This document shows positions 9,608 to 18,180 of a stretch of 64,000 bases of DNA, piece by piece; positions within the stretch are counted from its first letter, which is position 1; each line of letters starts with the position of its first letter. The notes below the pieces were generated by a model, which searched no databases, was not told the origin of the DNA, and saw only the letters and a program-made list of their open reading frames with translations. Made by a program: the position numbers and the translations under genes. Source of the stretch: Planktothrix rubescens CCAP 1459/22 (GTDB taxonomy: Bacteria; Cyanobacteriota; Cyanobacteriia; Cyanobacteriales; Microcoleaceae); NCBI GenBank assembly GCA_904830895.1, contig LR882958.1, positions 3,736,001 to 3,800,000 of the forward strand, read 5' to 3'.

Positions 9608-11266
9608 ATGATGAATCCTTTAGAGACAGGTCATCAACCCTCGCCTAGAAAAAAGAGTCAACCCCAAAAACCTCAGCCTAAAACGGCCAAAACCCCTGCC
9701 AAATCAGGGCAACAGCGTCGCCAAGCTCGACGTTCCCAACCGGCTGCTTTACCTGCGGGGAAAAAAACAGCCCTCCAACCTCCGAAATCTCAACCGTCCC
9801 AACCCATTAGCCGATTTTGGAAAAAATGGATAGCCGACGGGGTTGCCTTTACTTTACTATTCGGAGGAACTGCCTTAATTGGGGGCTGTGCCTGGTTTAG
9901 TTATCAACTAATTGTTAATCCTGATATTGGAGTTTGGTTAAATCAATTGTTACCCAGTTGGACACAAATTCCCCTACAACGCCGCGACTCAATTGTTACC
10001 TTAGATGAAATTAATCAAGCCCTCAAAACAGAAGGGTTCATGGTGGGGAAATCCCTAACTTTACCGATGGTTGATTCCATTTCAAAAACGGGGAATGAGC
10101 AAAAATCCGCAGTCCCATTTAACTCTTTATTGATAAATTCAGATGCTATTGTTCAAAAGTCGAATGATTTATTAATTCCTATTTTAAAAACCCGTGACTC
10201 TAGTGTTACCCATCCCTGCGAAGGGACTTGTCAAGAAATTGTGCAGGTGCGGGTTTATGAAGCCGTTCAAACCCCCTATCAACGCCAGGGTAGCACTCAA
10301 TATTATCGGTTAATGCAGCAACTTGATACCCAAGGGCCAGCCGAATCTTTTGTGATTGCTTCCCTAATTGGAACCGAATCTAATCAACAGGGTTCTAATA
10401 AGCCCTTACCCCTAACTCGACTGACACAATTTAAAGGAAAAGTTCCTCAAGGGGGGGTCTGGTTTAATCTTAATAGTGAGCGGGTGGTGGGAGATAAAAC
10501 CGTTCCTTATGGACAGATTCTGCATTACAATCCGAGTCGCCATTATTTGAGCATGATGTTAGAATGGAAAAGTGCCGCCGGACAACAACCGATTTGGCAG
10601 GAAGTCACCGGAGGCAAAGATCCAGAATTATTAATTGAACAAACTATTGGGCTAGAGCCTCAATTTAGTATTTATCAAGTCCAACCTTTGCAATTTATTC
10701 CTAACCCGATTCAATTAACGGCTATTTCTTTAGATGAGATATTTTTAGATAATTATAATTATCGACAGTCTTTAAGATTGGCTCGTAGTGGGTTATGGTC
10801 GCCAGCATTGAATTTAATTAAACCGTTGAAAAAAAATATAGTCTCTGGAAATAGTCCTAATTTGAAATGGTCAACAGCCGTTCAAGCCCAGTTAGATTTA
10901 ATTGAATTTCATGCTAAAATTACCAAAGCTCAAGCCGTTGCAGCCTGGGCAAGTCCGAGTCAACAGGTATTAGCCAGTTTAATTGATGGACGCTGGACGG
11001 AAGCCCTAGAAGTGTTAAAAAATAGCCCAGGAAATCAACAAGAAATTACCAATTTATTAAGATCAAATGGCGGACGGATTAAAAATCGTCTGAATGCGGC
11101 TTTATTAGAAAATCCAGAACAGTTGGAATTAAAAACCTGGGGAACTTTAATTATTGCGGCGGAAAATGGTAGAAATCGAGCGATTAATTGGTTAGATGAA
11201 CAACCGAAAACCGAGCAGAAAGACCGCCAAGAAATCCTAGAGTTATTATTAAAATCAATAGAATAA
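9608..11266 (+). CDS. Conserved hypothetical protein with basic Pro-rich head and one membrane helix
   Basis: Not recognised. The first 70 residues are Pro/Gln/Lys/Arg-rich and disordered-looking. A single membrane segment follows at about residues 78-100 (VAFTLLFGGTALIGGCAWFSY), then about 450 residues of mixed soluble sequence with helical repeats near the C-terminus (LLIAAENGRNRAINWLDEQ). The topology suggests a cytoplasmic basic tail and a periplasmic or lumenal domain. It begins 25 nt after the upstream glycosyltransferase, so co-transcription is likely, but no catalytic motif links it to sugar chemistry. Confidence 0.72.
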   Translation: MMNPLETGHQPSPRKKSQPQKPQPKTAKTPAKSGQQRRQARRSQPAALPAGKKTALQPPKSQPSQPISRFWKKWIADGVAFTLLFGGTALIGGCAWFSYQLIVNPDIGVWLNQLLPSWTQIPLQRRDSIVTLDEINQALKTEGFMVGKSLTLPMVDSISKTGNEQKSAVPFNSLLINSDAIVQKSNDLLIPILKTRDSSVTHPCEGTCQEIVQVRVYEAVQTPYQRQGSTQYYRLMQQLDTQGPAESFVIASLIGTESNQQGSNKPLPLTRLTQFKGKVPQGGVWFNLNSERVVGDKTVPYGQILHYNPSRHYLSMMLEWKSAAGQQPIWQEVTGGKDPELLIEQTIGLEPQFSIYQVQPLQFIPNPIQLTAISLDEIFLDNYNYRQSLRLARSGLWSPALNLIKPLKKNIVSGNSPNLKWSTAVQAQLDLIEFHAKITKAQAVAAWASPSQQVLASLIDGRWTEALEVLKNSPGNQQEITNLLRSNGGRIKNRLNAALLENPEQLELKTWGTLIIAAENGRNRAINWLDEQPKTEQKDRQEILELLLKSIE

Positions 11267-11318
11267 ATTCATTGAAAATAATTCACTTTCCTTCGACCGA
11301 TAGGGTCAAGTTTCTATC

Positions 11319-12134
11319 ATGATGAATTGGAATGAGCATAGATTTAATTTTTTAGAAAAAGCTCGCCAGCAAGTCGCTTTTTATTTAGAAGATATTAACA
11401 CCCCCATCGGAAAAACCGTTAATTTAACCTTAACCGGATTAATTTTAATCTCCTTAACCAGTTTTATCGCCCAAACCTATCCTCTTTCTGATGTAGTTCA
11501 TTCTCGGTTAGAATTACTGGATTTTGTGATTTTAATTTGTTTTACAATTGAGTATTTAATTCGATTTTGGGTGGCTGATAATAAAAAAGAATTTATATTC
11601 AATCCTTTATCTATTATTGATTTAGTTATTATTTTACAGGGTTATTTAAGATTTTTAAATATTGGTTATTTGAGAATCTTTCGCTGGTTTAGAATCCTCC
11701 GATTAATTAGATTTATTGATGTTAAAATCTCAATTTTCAGGATTAAAAGCGAAGATGGAGTCATTTTAGCTCGCATTATTTTTACCCTATTAACTATTAT
11801 TTTTATCTTTTCTGGCTTAATTTATCAAGTCGAACATCCCGTTAACCCAGAAGTGTTTAAAACCTTCTTAGATGCGGTTTATTTTTCCGTCGTCACCATG
11901 ACCACCGTAGGGTTTGGGGATGTTACCCCGATATCAGATATGGGAAGATTTTTAACAATTTTAATGATATTAACCGGAATTGCTTTAATTCCTTGGCAAT
12001 TAGGAGATTTAATCAAACAACTACTCAAAACAACTAATCAAATAGAAACAATTTGTTCCGGGTGTGGGTGGTCAGCGCATGACAAAGACGCCCGTTTTTG
12101 TAAACGCTGTGGAACTCCATTGAAAAACTCTTAA
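11319..12134 (+). CDS. Voltage-gated-like potassium channel with C-terminal zinc ribbon
   Basis: Six-helix cation channel subunit expected to tetramerise in the membrane. Helices S1-S3 fall at about residues 30-50, 65-86 and 95-115. S4 is the arginine-rich YLRIFRWFRILRLIRFIDVK near 120-140. S5 is near 150-172, and the pore loop carries the potassium selectivity filter TTVGFGD near 197. After S6 the usual cytoplasmic regulatory domain is replaced by a short four-cysteine ribbon, CSGCGW ... FCKRCGTPL, near residues 243-268. That C-x2-C ... C-x2-C tail is expected to bind zinc. It starts 52 nt after the gene at 9608. Channel identity is secure; gating and ion are inferred. Confidence 0.9.
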   Translation: MMNWNEHRFNFLEKARQQVAFYLEDINTPIGKTVNLTLTGLILISLTSFIAQTYPLSDVVHSRLELLDFVILICFTIEYLIRFWVADNKKEFIFNPLSIIDLVIILQGYLRFLNIGYLRIFRWFRILRLIRFIDVKISIFRIKSEDGVILARIIFTLLTIIFIFSGLIYQVEHPVNPEVFKTFLDAVYFSVVTMTTVGFGDVTPISDMGRFLTILMILTGIALIPWQLGDLIKQLLKTTNQIETICSGCGWSAHDKDARFCKRCGTPLKNS

Positions 12135-12142
12135 ATAGTGCT

Positions 12143-12277
12143 AAGTAGTTGCACAAAATAAATTACCTAGTTGAGAGAGGGAACACCGGAACAGCCCCCC
12201 CAAACCCCCCGTGCACGGGGGGCTAGGGGGGGAGGGAACAGGGTAGAGGATGTGTAATTAATTTTGTTTAGGTACTT
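12143..12277. mobile_element. 135-bp MITE-like element, copy 1
   Basis: Matches 56769-56903 over the full 135 bp with only three base differences. The ends form an imperfect terminal inverted repeat, with aagtagttgcacaaaataaa at the left and ttttgtttaggtactt at the right, the outer aagta/tactt being exact. The centre holds a palindrome, CCCCCCGTGCACGGGGGG, that would form a strong hairpin. No ORF fits inside. The element lies between two convergent genes, the ion channel and cysH. No clear target-site duplication is visible. It is probably mobilised in trans by an unidentified transposase. Confidence 0.85.
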
Positions 12278-12283
12278 ATAAAA

Positions 12284-12309
12284 CCTGCCCTCATCAAAAT
12301 GGGAGCAGG
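12284..12309 (-). terminator. Candidate terminator of cysH
   Basis: Read on the minus strand, CCTGC and GCAGG pair around an A/T-rich loop and are followed by TTTTA. It lies 50 bp past the cysH stop codon and could also serve the convergent channel gene. Confidence 0.45.
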
Positions 12310-12358
12310 CCCTTGTACAGATGGGGAACACACTCGTTTTCAATCTCCCAGATTCGTC

Positions 12359-13243
12359 TTATAAGAAACTGGAATCCAAACTTTTTGCTTCTTCTTCTGT
12401 TTGGGGTAAATGTAAACCACATTCCTGTTTTAAACCCCGGAAACGAGTATCCCGTTCATTTTCGTCCGTTGCCATTAAAGGACGGCTAGAATGCCAATCT
12501 CCCACGGTGGTATAACCCAGATCAAAATAGGGATGGTAGGGTAAATCATGGGCAGTTAAATATTGGTAAATATCCCTAGAATTCCAAGACAAAATCGGAT
12601 GAACTTTGTATCTTCCCGAATGTTGAACAATTGGATTTAAGGTTTTGCGATGATGGGTTTGATCGGCGCGTAATCCCGCTAACCAAGCCGTAGCATTTAA
12701 TTCTTTTAAAGCCCGTTGCATCGGTTCAACCTTACGAATTTTGTCGTAATAATTTAAAGATTCAATATCATCTTTTTCCCATAATCGACCCTGTAAAGCT
12801 TCCATTCGAGCCGGACTCATAGGAGATTGATATACTTTTAAATTTAGGTTGAGACGTTCTGTTAACTGTTCGGCAAAAATATAGGTTTCTGTGGGTAAAT
12901 AACCCGTATCAACCCAAATAATCGGAATATTCGGAACAACGCTAGTGACTAAATGCAACATCACCGCCGCTTGAATTCCAAAACTGGTACTCATGACCAA
13001 GCCATCACCAAATATTTCTGCCGCCCATTTGATCATAGTAACGGCATCGGCATCAATCAATTGCTGATTAGTTGCATTCAAATCGAGTTCGAGTTGTTGA
13101 ATCGTTTGAATTGCCTTATGCTCTGAAGTTTGATCCCGATGATCACGGTGGTATGGAAAAGGGGTGTGACCGTTAGTAACGGGAGAAGATATAGATCCGA
13201 GATTCCCGTTGACATTGGGATCAATCAGATTCAATTGTGGCAT
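12359..13243 (-). CDS. cysH: Phosphoadenylyl-sulfate (PAPS) reductase, thioredoxin-type
   Basis: Assimilatory sulfate reduction: reduces PAPS to sulfite with thioredoxin as donor. The core shows [17 protein letters not shown] (P-loop-like nucleotide site), [30 protein letters not shown] and the C-terminal active-site ECGLHLP. The cysteine pairs that hold the iron-sulfur cluster of APS reductases are absent, so the PAPS-type reaction is favoured. At 294 aa it is longer than most homologues (near 240-250 aa) because of a 45-residue N-terminal Gly/Asn/Ser/His-rich lead; a shorter start inside it cannot be excluded. It is transcribed alone, convergent with the ion-channel gene. Confidence 0.94.
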   Translation of the reverse strand: MPQLNLIDPNVNGNLGSISSPVTNGHTPFPYHRDHRDQTSEHKAIQTIQQLELDLNATNQQLIDADAVTMIKWAAEIFGDGLVMSTSFGIQAAVMLHLVTSVVPNIPIIWVDTGYLPTETYIFAEQLTERLNLNLKVYQSPMSPARMEALQGRLWEKDDIESLNYYDKIRKVEPMQRALKELNATAWLAGLRADQTHHRKTLNPIVQHSGRYKVHPILSWNSRDIYQYLTAHDLPYHPYFDLGYTTVGDWHSSRPLMATDENERDTRFRGLKQECGLHLPQTEEEAKSLDSSFL

Positions 13244-13466
13244 AGTTTTTGTGGTTTCCCTTGTTATCGATATTGAGAATAAATTAAGCTAACCAGACCT
13301 TTATACTCCAAATTTTCTAGTTTCGATCCTGATCTTACCAAAAAAATAACTCTAAAGTTTCAGCCTGTTCGAGTCGGGTTTCCAGATAATCCATCAACAC
13401 CTCCTCAGCTAACAGCCAACACCCTAAGCTATGCTGGTGTTGCTGATATATGCTGATGATTCCTGT

Positions 13467-14606
13467 ATGACTAGCACCCTAGCTCCTGTTCCCTTTGTGG
13501 ATTTGAGTTTGATCCACGAACCGCTTAAACCCGAAATTCAAGCTGCGATCCAGGCTGTAGTGGATAAGGGTGACTTTGTTTTAGGTCAAGCCCTAACAGA
13601 ATTTGAAATCGCCTTTGCTAAAGCCTGTGGTGTACCCTATGGGGTAGGAGTAGCCAGTGGAACCGATGCGATCGCTCTGGGTCTACAAGCCTGTGGAATT
13701 AAACCTGGGGATGAAGTTCTGCTTCCGGCTAATACTTTTATTGCTACCCTGATCGGGGTATTACACGCGGGAGCCACTCCAATATTAGTCGATTGTGACC
13801 CCCATACGGCACTGATTGATCTCAATCATGCAGAGCAGGTGGTAACAAAAAAAACCAAAGCCATTATTCCGGTGCATCTCTATGGCCAAATGGTTTCCCC
13901 CCATCAACTATTTGCTTTTGCCGCATCCCATGATTTAATTATTTTTGAAGATGCAGCCCAGGCACATTTAGCCGAGCGAGAAAGTTATTGTGCGGGAAGT
14001 ATTGGGTTAGCCGCGGCTTTTAGTTTTTATCCGAGTAAAAATTTGGGCTGTTTTGGGGATGGGGGAATGGTTGTGACCCAGAATGAAATTGTGGCTCAAA
14101 ATCTCCGCAGTTTACGCAATTATGGGGCTCCTCAAAAATATATCCATACCGAAAAAGGAACAAATAGCCGTCTTGATACCTTACAAGCTGCCATTCTAAA
14201 TGTTAAGTTACCCCATTTAAACACTTGGAATCACGATCGCAATTTTTCCGCCGAAAAATATGATGCGTCACTTCTATTATTGCGAGAACGGGGTATTATT
14301 CCGATTGAAAATCAGAGTGCGGATGGTCATGTTTATCATTTGTATGCGATTCGGGTAACGGAAGAATCAGCCATTAACCGTGATACCCTCAAAGACAAAT
14401 TAACGGAACAGGGAATACAGGTCGGAATTCATTACCCAATTCCTTGCCATTTACAACCGGCTTATCAATATTTAGGTTACAAAGAAGGAGACTTTCCTCA
14501 AGCTGAAAAATTAAGTCAACAAATTCTATCCTTACCCATATATCCTGGATTAACAACTAACCAAATTAATCGAGTTTTGACATCAATTCAGTCTGCTATA
14601 TCTTAG
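13467..14606 (+). CDS. DegT/DnrJ/EryC1/StrS family aminotransferase
   Basis: PLP-dependent sugar aminotransferase, expected to convert a keto-sugar nucleotide into an amino sugar for surface polysaccharide. Motifs seen are VPFVDLSLIHEPLKPEI at the start, GVASGTDAIALGLQACGI, IFEDAAQAHLAE (the PLP-contacting Asp) and SFYPSKNLGCFGDGGM, where the Lys of PSKN is the internal aldimine residue. The C-terminal part has GIHYPIPCHLQPAYQYLG. The ATG at 13467 (MTSTLAPVPF) is preferred over 13431, which would add 12 unrelated residues. It is followed by a hairpin and then the exosortase gene, so it belongs to the polysaccharide region. Its exact sugar is unknown. Confidence 0.93.
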   Translation: MTSTLAPVPFVDLSLIHEPLKPEIQAAIQAVVDKGDFVLGQALTEFEIAFAKACGVPYGVGVASGTDAIALGLQACGIKPGDEVLLPANTFIATLIGVLHAGATPILVDCDPHTALIDLNHAEQVVTKKTKAIIPVHLYGQMVSPHQLFAFAASHDLIIFEDAAQAHLAERESYCAGSIGLAAAFSFYPSKNLGCFGDGGMVVTQNEIVAQNLRSLRNYGAPQKYIHTEKGTNSRLDTLQAAILNVKLPHLNTWNHDRNFSAEKYDASLLLLRERGIIPIENQSADGHVYHLYAIRVTEESAINRDTLKDKLTEQGIQVGIHYPIPCHLQPAYQYLGYKEGDFPQAEKLSQQILSLPIYPGLTTNQINRVLTSIQSAIS

Positions 14607-14623
14607 CTCCTCCTAAATCCATT

Positions 14624-14642
14624 GGGCGAGAAGACCTCGCCC
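14624..14642 (+). terminator. Hairpin after the aminotransferase gene
   Basis: gggcgag (14624-14630) and ctcgccc (14636-14642) form a perfect 7-bp stem with a short loop, followed by ctacttttag. It resembles a weak intrinsic terminator, and also the short GTAGGGGCGAGG-type palindromes seen elsewhere in the window (for example 63299). Confidence 0.45.
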
Positions 14643-14685
14643 CTACTTTTAGATCTCAGGTCAACGGTTAACCGTCAATAATTGT

Positions 14686-15555
14686 ATGAAAATCAATCAT
14701 AAAATTCCAATCACGCTGGAAAAATCTCTATTAAATTGGATGATTGTTATATTAATGGTGTTATTGTATGCACCACTTTTAATACATTGGTATGACGGTT
14801 GGCTGCATAAAACGATCAGCATTGAACATGAATATTTTAGTCATGGTTTAATCGGTTTACCCTTTGCAGCTTATATTGCCTGGACAAAGCGGCATCAGTG
14901 GAAACGTTTACCCAATACTAGCCATCCGTTAGGAATCGGATTAATTGTGATAGGTAGTATTTTTTATTGGAGCGGTTTATCTGATTTAGTTAATCTTTCT
15001 TTTCCTTTAATGTTGGCAGGACTTTGCCTATCTTTTAAAGGAATTGAAGGCTTAAAATTACAGAAAATGCCCTTAGTGTTTGTATTACTAGCAACCCCGA
15101 ATCATTTACCCTATTTAATAGAACCCATCGCCTTACCCTTGCAGAAATTTATTGCTAATGTGGCTGGATTTATTCTAATTCAATTTAACTTGAATGTCCA
15201 TGTAGAACAAATTTATCTGTTTGTGAATGATCAAATTGTTGAAGTTGCCCCGCACTGTGCTGGGTTAAAAATGTTATTTACCAGTTTGTATGTAGGATTA
15301 ATGTTGCTCTATTGGACAGGACTTTTAGACTCAAAAAAACTAAGTATTTTCTTTCTAGTTAGTGCGGGCTTAATTAGTATTATTGCTAATATTATTCGCA
15401 ATACCTTATTAACGCTGTTTCATGGCACAGGTCAAGATGGGTTATTTTCCTGGCTCCATGAAGGTTGGGGCGGAGATTTATATTCAGCCTGTATGTTAGG
15501 TTTATTGGTAGTATTAATTAATGGTTTACAACATTATACTGGAATTGATTCCTAA
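14686..15555 (+). CDS. Cyanoexosortase B
   Basis: Integral-membrane cysteine transpeptidase-like enzyme that recognises PEP-CTERM tails on exported proteins, cleaving and possibly transferring them to the surface, often in polysaccharide-producing bacteria. The 289 residues form about eight hydrophobic segments. The exosortase catalytic triad is visible: Cys191 in VAPHCAGLKML, Arg238 in NIIRNTLL and His258 in SWLHEGWGG. The gene order exosortase followed by a 230-aa partner is the cyanoexosortase B arrangement as I recall it. It precedes the polysaccharide export genes. No PEP-CTERM substrate gene was recognised in the window. Confidence 0.9.
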   Translation: MKINHKIPITLEKSLLNWMIVILMVLLYAPLLIHWYDGWLHKTISIEHEYFSHGLIGLPFAAYIAWTKRHQWKRLPNTSHPLGIGLIVIGSIFYWSGLSDLVNLSFPLMLAGLCLSFKGIEGLKLQKMPLVFVLLATPNHLPYLIEPIALPLQKFIANVAGFILIQFNLNVHVEQIYLFVNDQIVEVAPHCAGLKMLFTSLYVGLMLLYWTGLLDSKKLSIFFLVSAGLISIIANIIRNTLLTLFHGTGQDGLFSWLHEGWGGDLYSACMLGLLVVLINGLQHYTGIDS

Positions 15556-15740
15556 GACCCATTAGAACAACCCGATCAATAAATATTTATTGATTACTGA
15601 TAGGGTGAGGAGACTTCAATCCTACCGATAAAAAATAACTGATATAGCACTACCAATTAAGGTATTTGACAATAATAAACCTTGTAACCTGCTCATAACC
15701 TACTATTCCCTATTCCCTATTCCCTAGCTCTATAACTGAT

Positions 15741-16433
15741 ATGATTCTACGACAAAAACAGTCTAAAATTATCATTGTCATCTTAATGATAATATTATTA
15801 ATCGGTGCAGCAATGCCGGGCTATATTAATAAAAAATGGTCATGGATGGATATGCCCCAACTCAAAACCTTGCCCCAACTTCAAACTATTAGAAAACAAG
15901 GTTTGACGATTCCAGGATGGCAAACAGTTAAAATTGAATCCTTGGGTGCGGGCAGTAAAAAGTGGTTAAAACAAGAAATAAAACGGGATAATCAGACAGC
16001 AATAGTATTATTATTTCCCCAAAATTACTATAAAGATCAGCCTCAGTTGGAATGGATGGATCTGAATGGATTTCTAGGGTGGAAAACCGATGATTTCAGT
16101 GACGATCGCTTTTCCATAAAATCCACCGCCCAAAAATTAGACCCGGCTGAAATTGAAGTTCAATTTTTTAGGGCCTGGACTGCAACTCAGACCTGGGCCG
16201 TGACTCAGTGGTACGCTTGGCCTAACGGTGGAAATCCCGCCCCCAGTCGTTGGTTTTGGATTGATCGTTGGGCCCAACTTAGTAAGCATCGCGCCCCCTG
16301 GGTGGGTGTTAGTCTTTTAATTCCGATTAAACCCTTAGATAATATTAAGGATGTCTGGCCCCTGGCCGTTTCTCTGGGTGAAAGTATACAAGCCTCCTTA
16401 ATGGCTGAAGCCTTAGCTACCACAACTCCTTAA
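15741..16433 (+). CDS. Cyanoexosortase B system-associated protein
   Basis: Partner protein found beside cyanoexosortase B. It has an N-terminal membrane anchor (KIIIVILMIILLIGAAMPGYI, about residues 10-30) and an extracytoplasmic domain rich in Trp (GWQTV, WAVTQWYAWPNGGNPAPSRWFWIDRW). Length 230 aa. The family is defined by context, and its molecular role is not established, so the name rests on position after the exosortase and on the general layout. The 185-bp gap from the exosortase contains a small ATTCCCT heptamer array near 15704-15726. The stop codon is 3 nt before the next gene, suggesting co-transcription with the export protein. Confidence 0.78.
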   Translation: MILRQKQSKIIIVILMIILLIGAAMPGYINKKWSWMDMPQLKTLPQLQTIRKQGLTIPGWQTVKIESLGAGSKKWLKQEIKRDNQTAIVLLFPQNYYKDQPQLEWMDLNGFLGWKTDDFSDDRFSIKSTAQKLDPAEIEVQFFRAWTATQTWAVTQWYAWPNGGNPAPSRWFWIDRWAQLSKHRAPWVGVSLLIPIKPLDNIKDVWPLAVSLGESIQASLMAEALATTTP

Positions 16434-16436
16434 TGG

Positions 16437-18116
16437 ATGTTGCTTGATTATTTAACTATGAATCATCGTTGTCGCCAGACCTTTGTATCCCTATTCCTCA
16501 CCAGTCTTTATTCCAGCAGTTGGATAGTCTGTTTCACCGCCTTGCTTTGGGGCTTTTCTAGCCAACAAAGGGTTTTAGCCCAAACCGTCAATCTTCCAGA
16601 AAAATGTGTAATTCCCCAAGGAGTAGTCAATCAACCCTATCCGGGGGCAAAGTTACGACCACCGAGCTTCCCCCAACCCACCTGGCCCCAAATTATACAA
16701 CTATTTGAACGGGCGGGGAATCCCGTTTTAGACCGTTCTGCACAACTTCCTCCCCCAATTGATAATATTTATTTCCGGCGTTTAAGTGAAAATCGCGGGG
16801 TCAATTATCGTCTTGGCCCAGGGGATCAACTGTATATTGATGTGTTTATTAATGGCCAGCGTTCCAATGACCTGAGTGTTCCCACCACGGCCGTTACCCC
16901 CGATGGTGCGATTTTATTACCTTTAATTGGAGCCATTCGGGTTCAAGATTTAACCTTGGAACAGGTACAAGTCATTATTAATAGTCGTTTAAATCCTTTT
17001 GTTCAAAATCCCCAAACTAATATGGCTTTATTAACCCAACGTCCGGTAAGGGTGACGGTGACGGGGGAAGTGGCCAGACCCGGATTTTACCCCTTAGCCA
17101 GTCCCGAACTCCCGATCGCCCTGACAACAGCCCAGGGAACCACAACGGCGGCGGATTTAAGAATGATTAAAATTCGGCGTACCTTAGCGAATGGTCAAGT
17201 GGTGGAAACGGATGTGGATTTACTGACGCCATTATTATTAGGCGTTAGACCCGTAGATTTGTTACTCGAAGATGGGGACGTAATTGTGGTTCCCTCCCAG
17301 GAGGTGCGGGCCTATCAAGGGCCAACTCGGAATATTTTAGAAACCTATAGTTTGGCCGCCGCCCCAAATGCTGTGAGTGTAACCATTGTCGGAGATGTCA
17401 CCCGACCCGGATTTTATCAACTTCCTCCAGGTAGTGGACAGGTAACAACGGCTATCCAGGCCGCAGGTGGGGCAAGAATCACCTCGGATTTGCGGTCGGT
17501 TTTGATTTGTCGGATTACGGCCGATGGTCGCTTAATCGAGGATATTATTGATTTATATACTCCCATTCAAGAGGCAACGGCTTTACCGAATGTGTCTTTA
17601 CAGAATGGCGACGCTATTATTATTCCGAAATTACAACCGGATGAAAAGTCAGGTTATGATCAACGGTTGGTGGCGACATCCAACTTAGCTAGTCCTCAAA
17701 TTACGGTGAGAATTTTGAGTTATCCTGTGAGTACGGTGGGAACGGTAGCTTTACAAAATGGCAGTAGTTTTATTGATGTATTAAATTCCGTTCCTTTGAA
17801 TTTAGCGGATTTACAGGAAATTGCTTTAATTCGTTATGATCCAGAAACCGGAAAACCCACAAAACAACTTTTAAATGGTAAAAATGTATTAGCTGGGGAT
17901 GCCACGGATAATGTTTTATTACAAGACAATGATGTGATTGTTGTTAACCGCAATTTAATCACTCGCGTGAGTTTTGTTTTAAATACTTTTACTCAACCTT
18001 TTCGCGATATTCTCGGATTTCTGTTATTTTTCCAACAGTTACAAAGCGGGGTAGAAAATCTATTTAGTCCCAGTGGTAGTAGTAGTGGTAGCAGTAATAG
18101 TAACAAGAAAAAATAA
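16437..18116 (+). CDS. Polysaccharide biosynthesis/export protein with SLBB domains
   Basis: Outer-membrane export component of the Wza class. An N-terminal signal sequence runs to about residue 49 (SSWIVCFTALLWGF ... VLAQ). A poly-export domain follows at about 120-200 (YRLGPGDQLYIDVFINGQ, LPLIGAIRVQDLTLEQV). Repeated SLBB-type ligand-binding units come next, each beginning like VTVTGEVARPGFYPL and VTIVGDVTRPGFYQLPPGS, with a third degenerate unit near residue 430. The tail is Ser/Asn/Gly/Lys-rich. The start may instead be the internal ATG at 16458. It lies between the exosortase partner and the Wzc-like gene, as expected for a capsule or EPS export operon. Confidence 0.93.
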   Translation: MLLDYLTMNHRCRQTFVSLFLTSLYSSSWIVCFTALLWGFSSQQRVLAQTVNLPEKCVIPQGVVNQPYPGAKLRPPSFPQPTWPQIIQLFERAGNPVLDRSAQLPPPIDNIYFRRLSENRGVNYRLGPGDQLYIDVFINGQRSNDLSVPTTAVTPDGAILLPLIGAIRVQDLTLEQVQVIINSRLNPFVQNPQTNMALLTQRPVRVTVTGEVARPGFYPLASPELPIALTTAQGTTTAADLRMIKIRRTLANGQVVETDVDLLTPLLLGVRPVDLLLEDGDVIVVPSQEVRAYQGPTRNILETYSLAAAPNAVSVTIVGDVTRPGFYQLPPGSGQVTTAIQAAGGARITSDLRSVLICRITADGRLIEDIIDLYTPIQEATALPNVSLQNGDAIIIPKLQPDEKSGYDQRLVATSNLASPQITVRILSYPVSTVGTVALQNGSSFIDVLNSVPLNLADLQEIALIRYDPETGKPTKQLLNGKNVLAGDATDNVLLQDNDVIVVNRNLITRVSFVLNTFTQPFRDILGFLLFFQQLQSGVENLFSPSGSSSGSSNSNKKK

Positions 18117-18180
18117 GCAGTTAATACCTATCATCCTATTTTTTATTTATTCTTACCCATTACCCATTACCCATATTATT

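Noticed and set aside
12359-13243. APS reductase (iron-sulfur type)
   Set aside because: The conserved cysteine pairs for the cluster are missing; only the C-terminal ECGLH cysteine is present.
13360-13400. Possible tRNA T-arm (gttcgagtc)
   Set aside because: No cloverleaf can be formed around it and no acceptor stem pairs.
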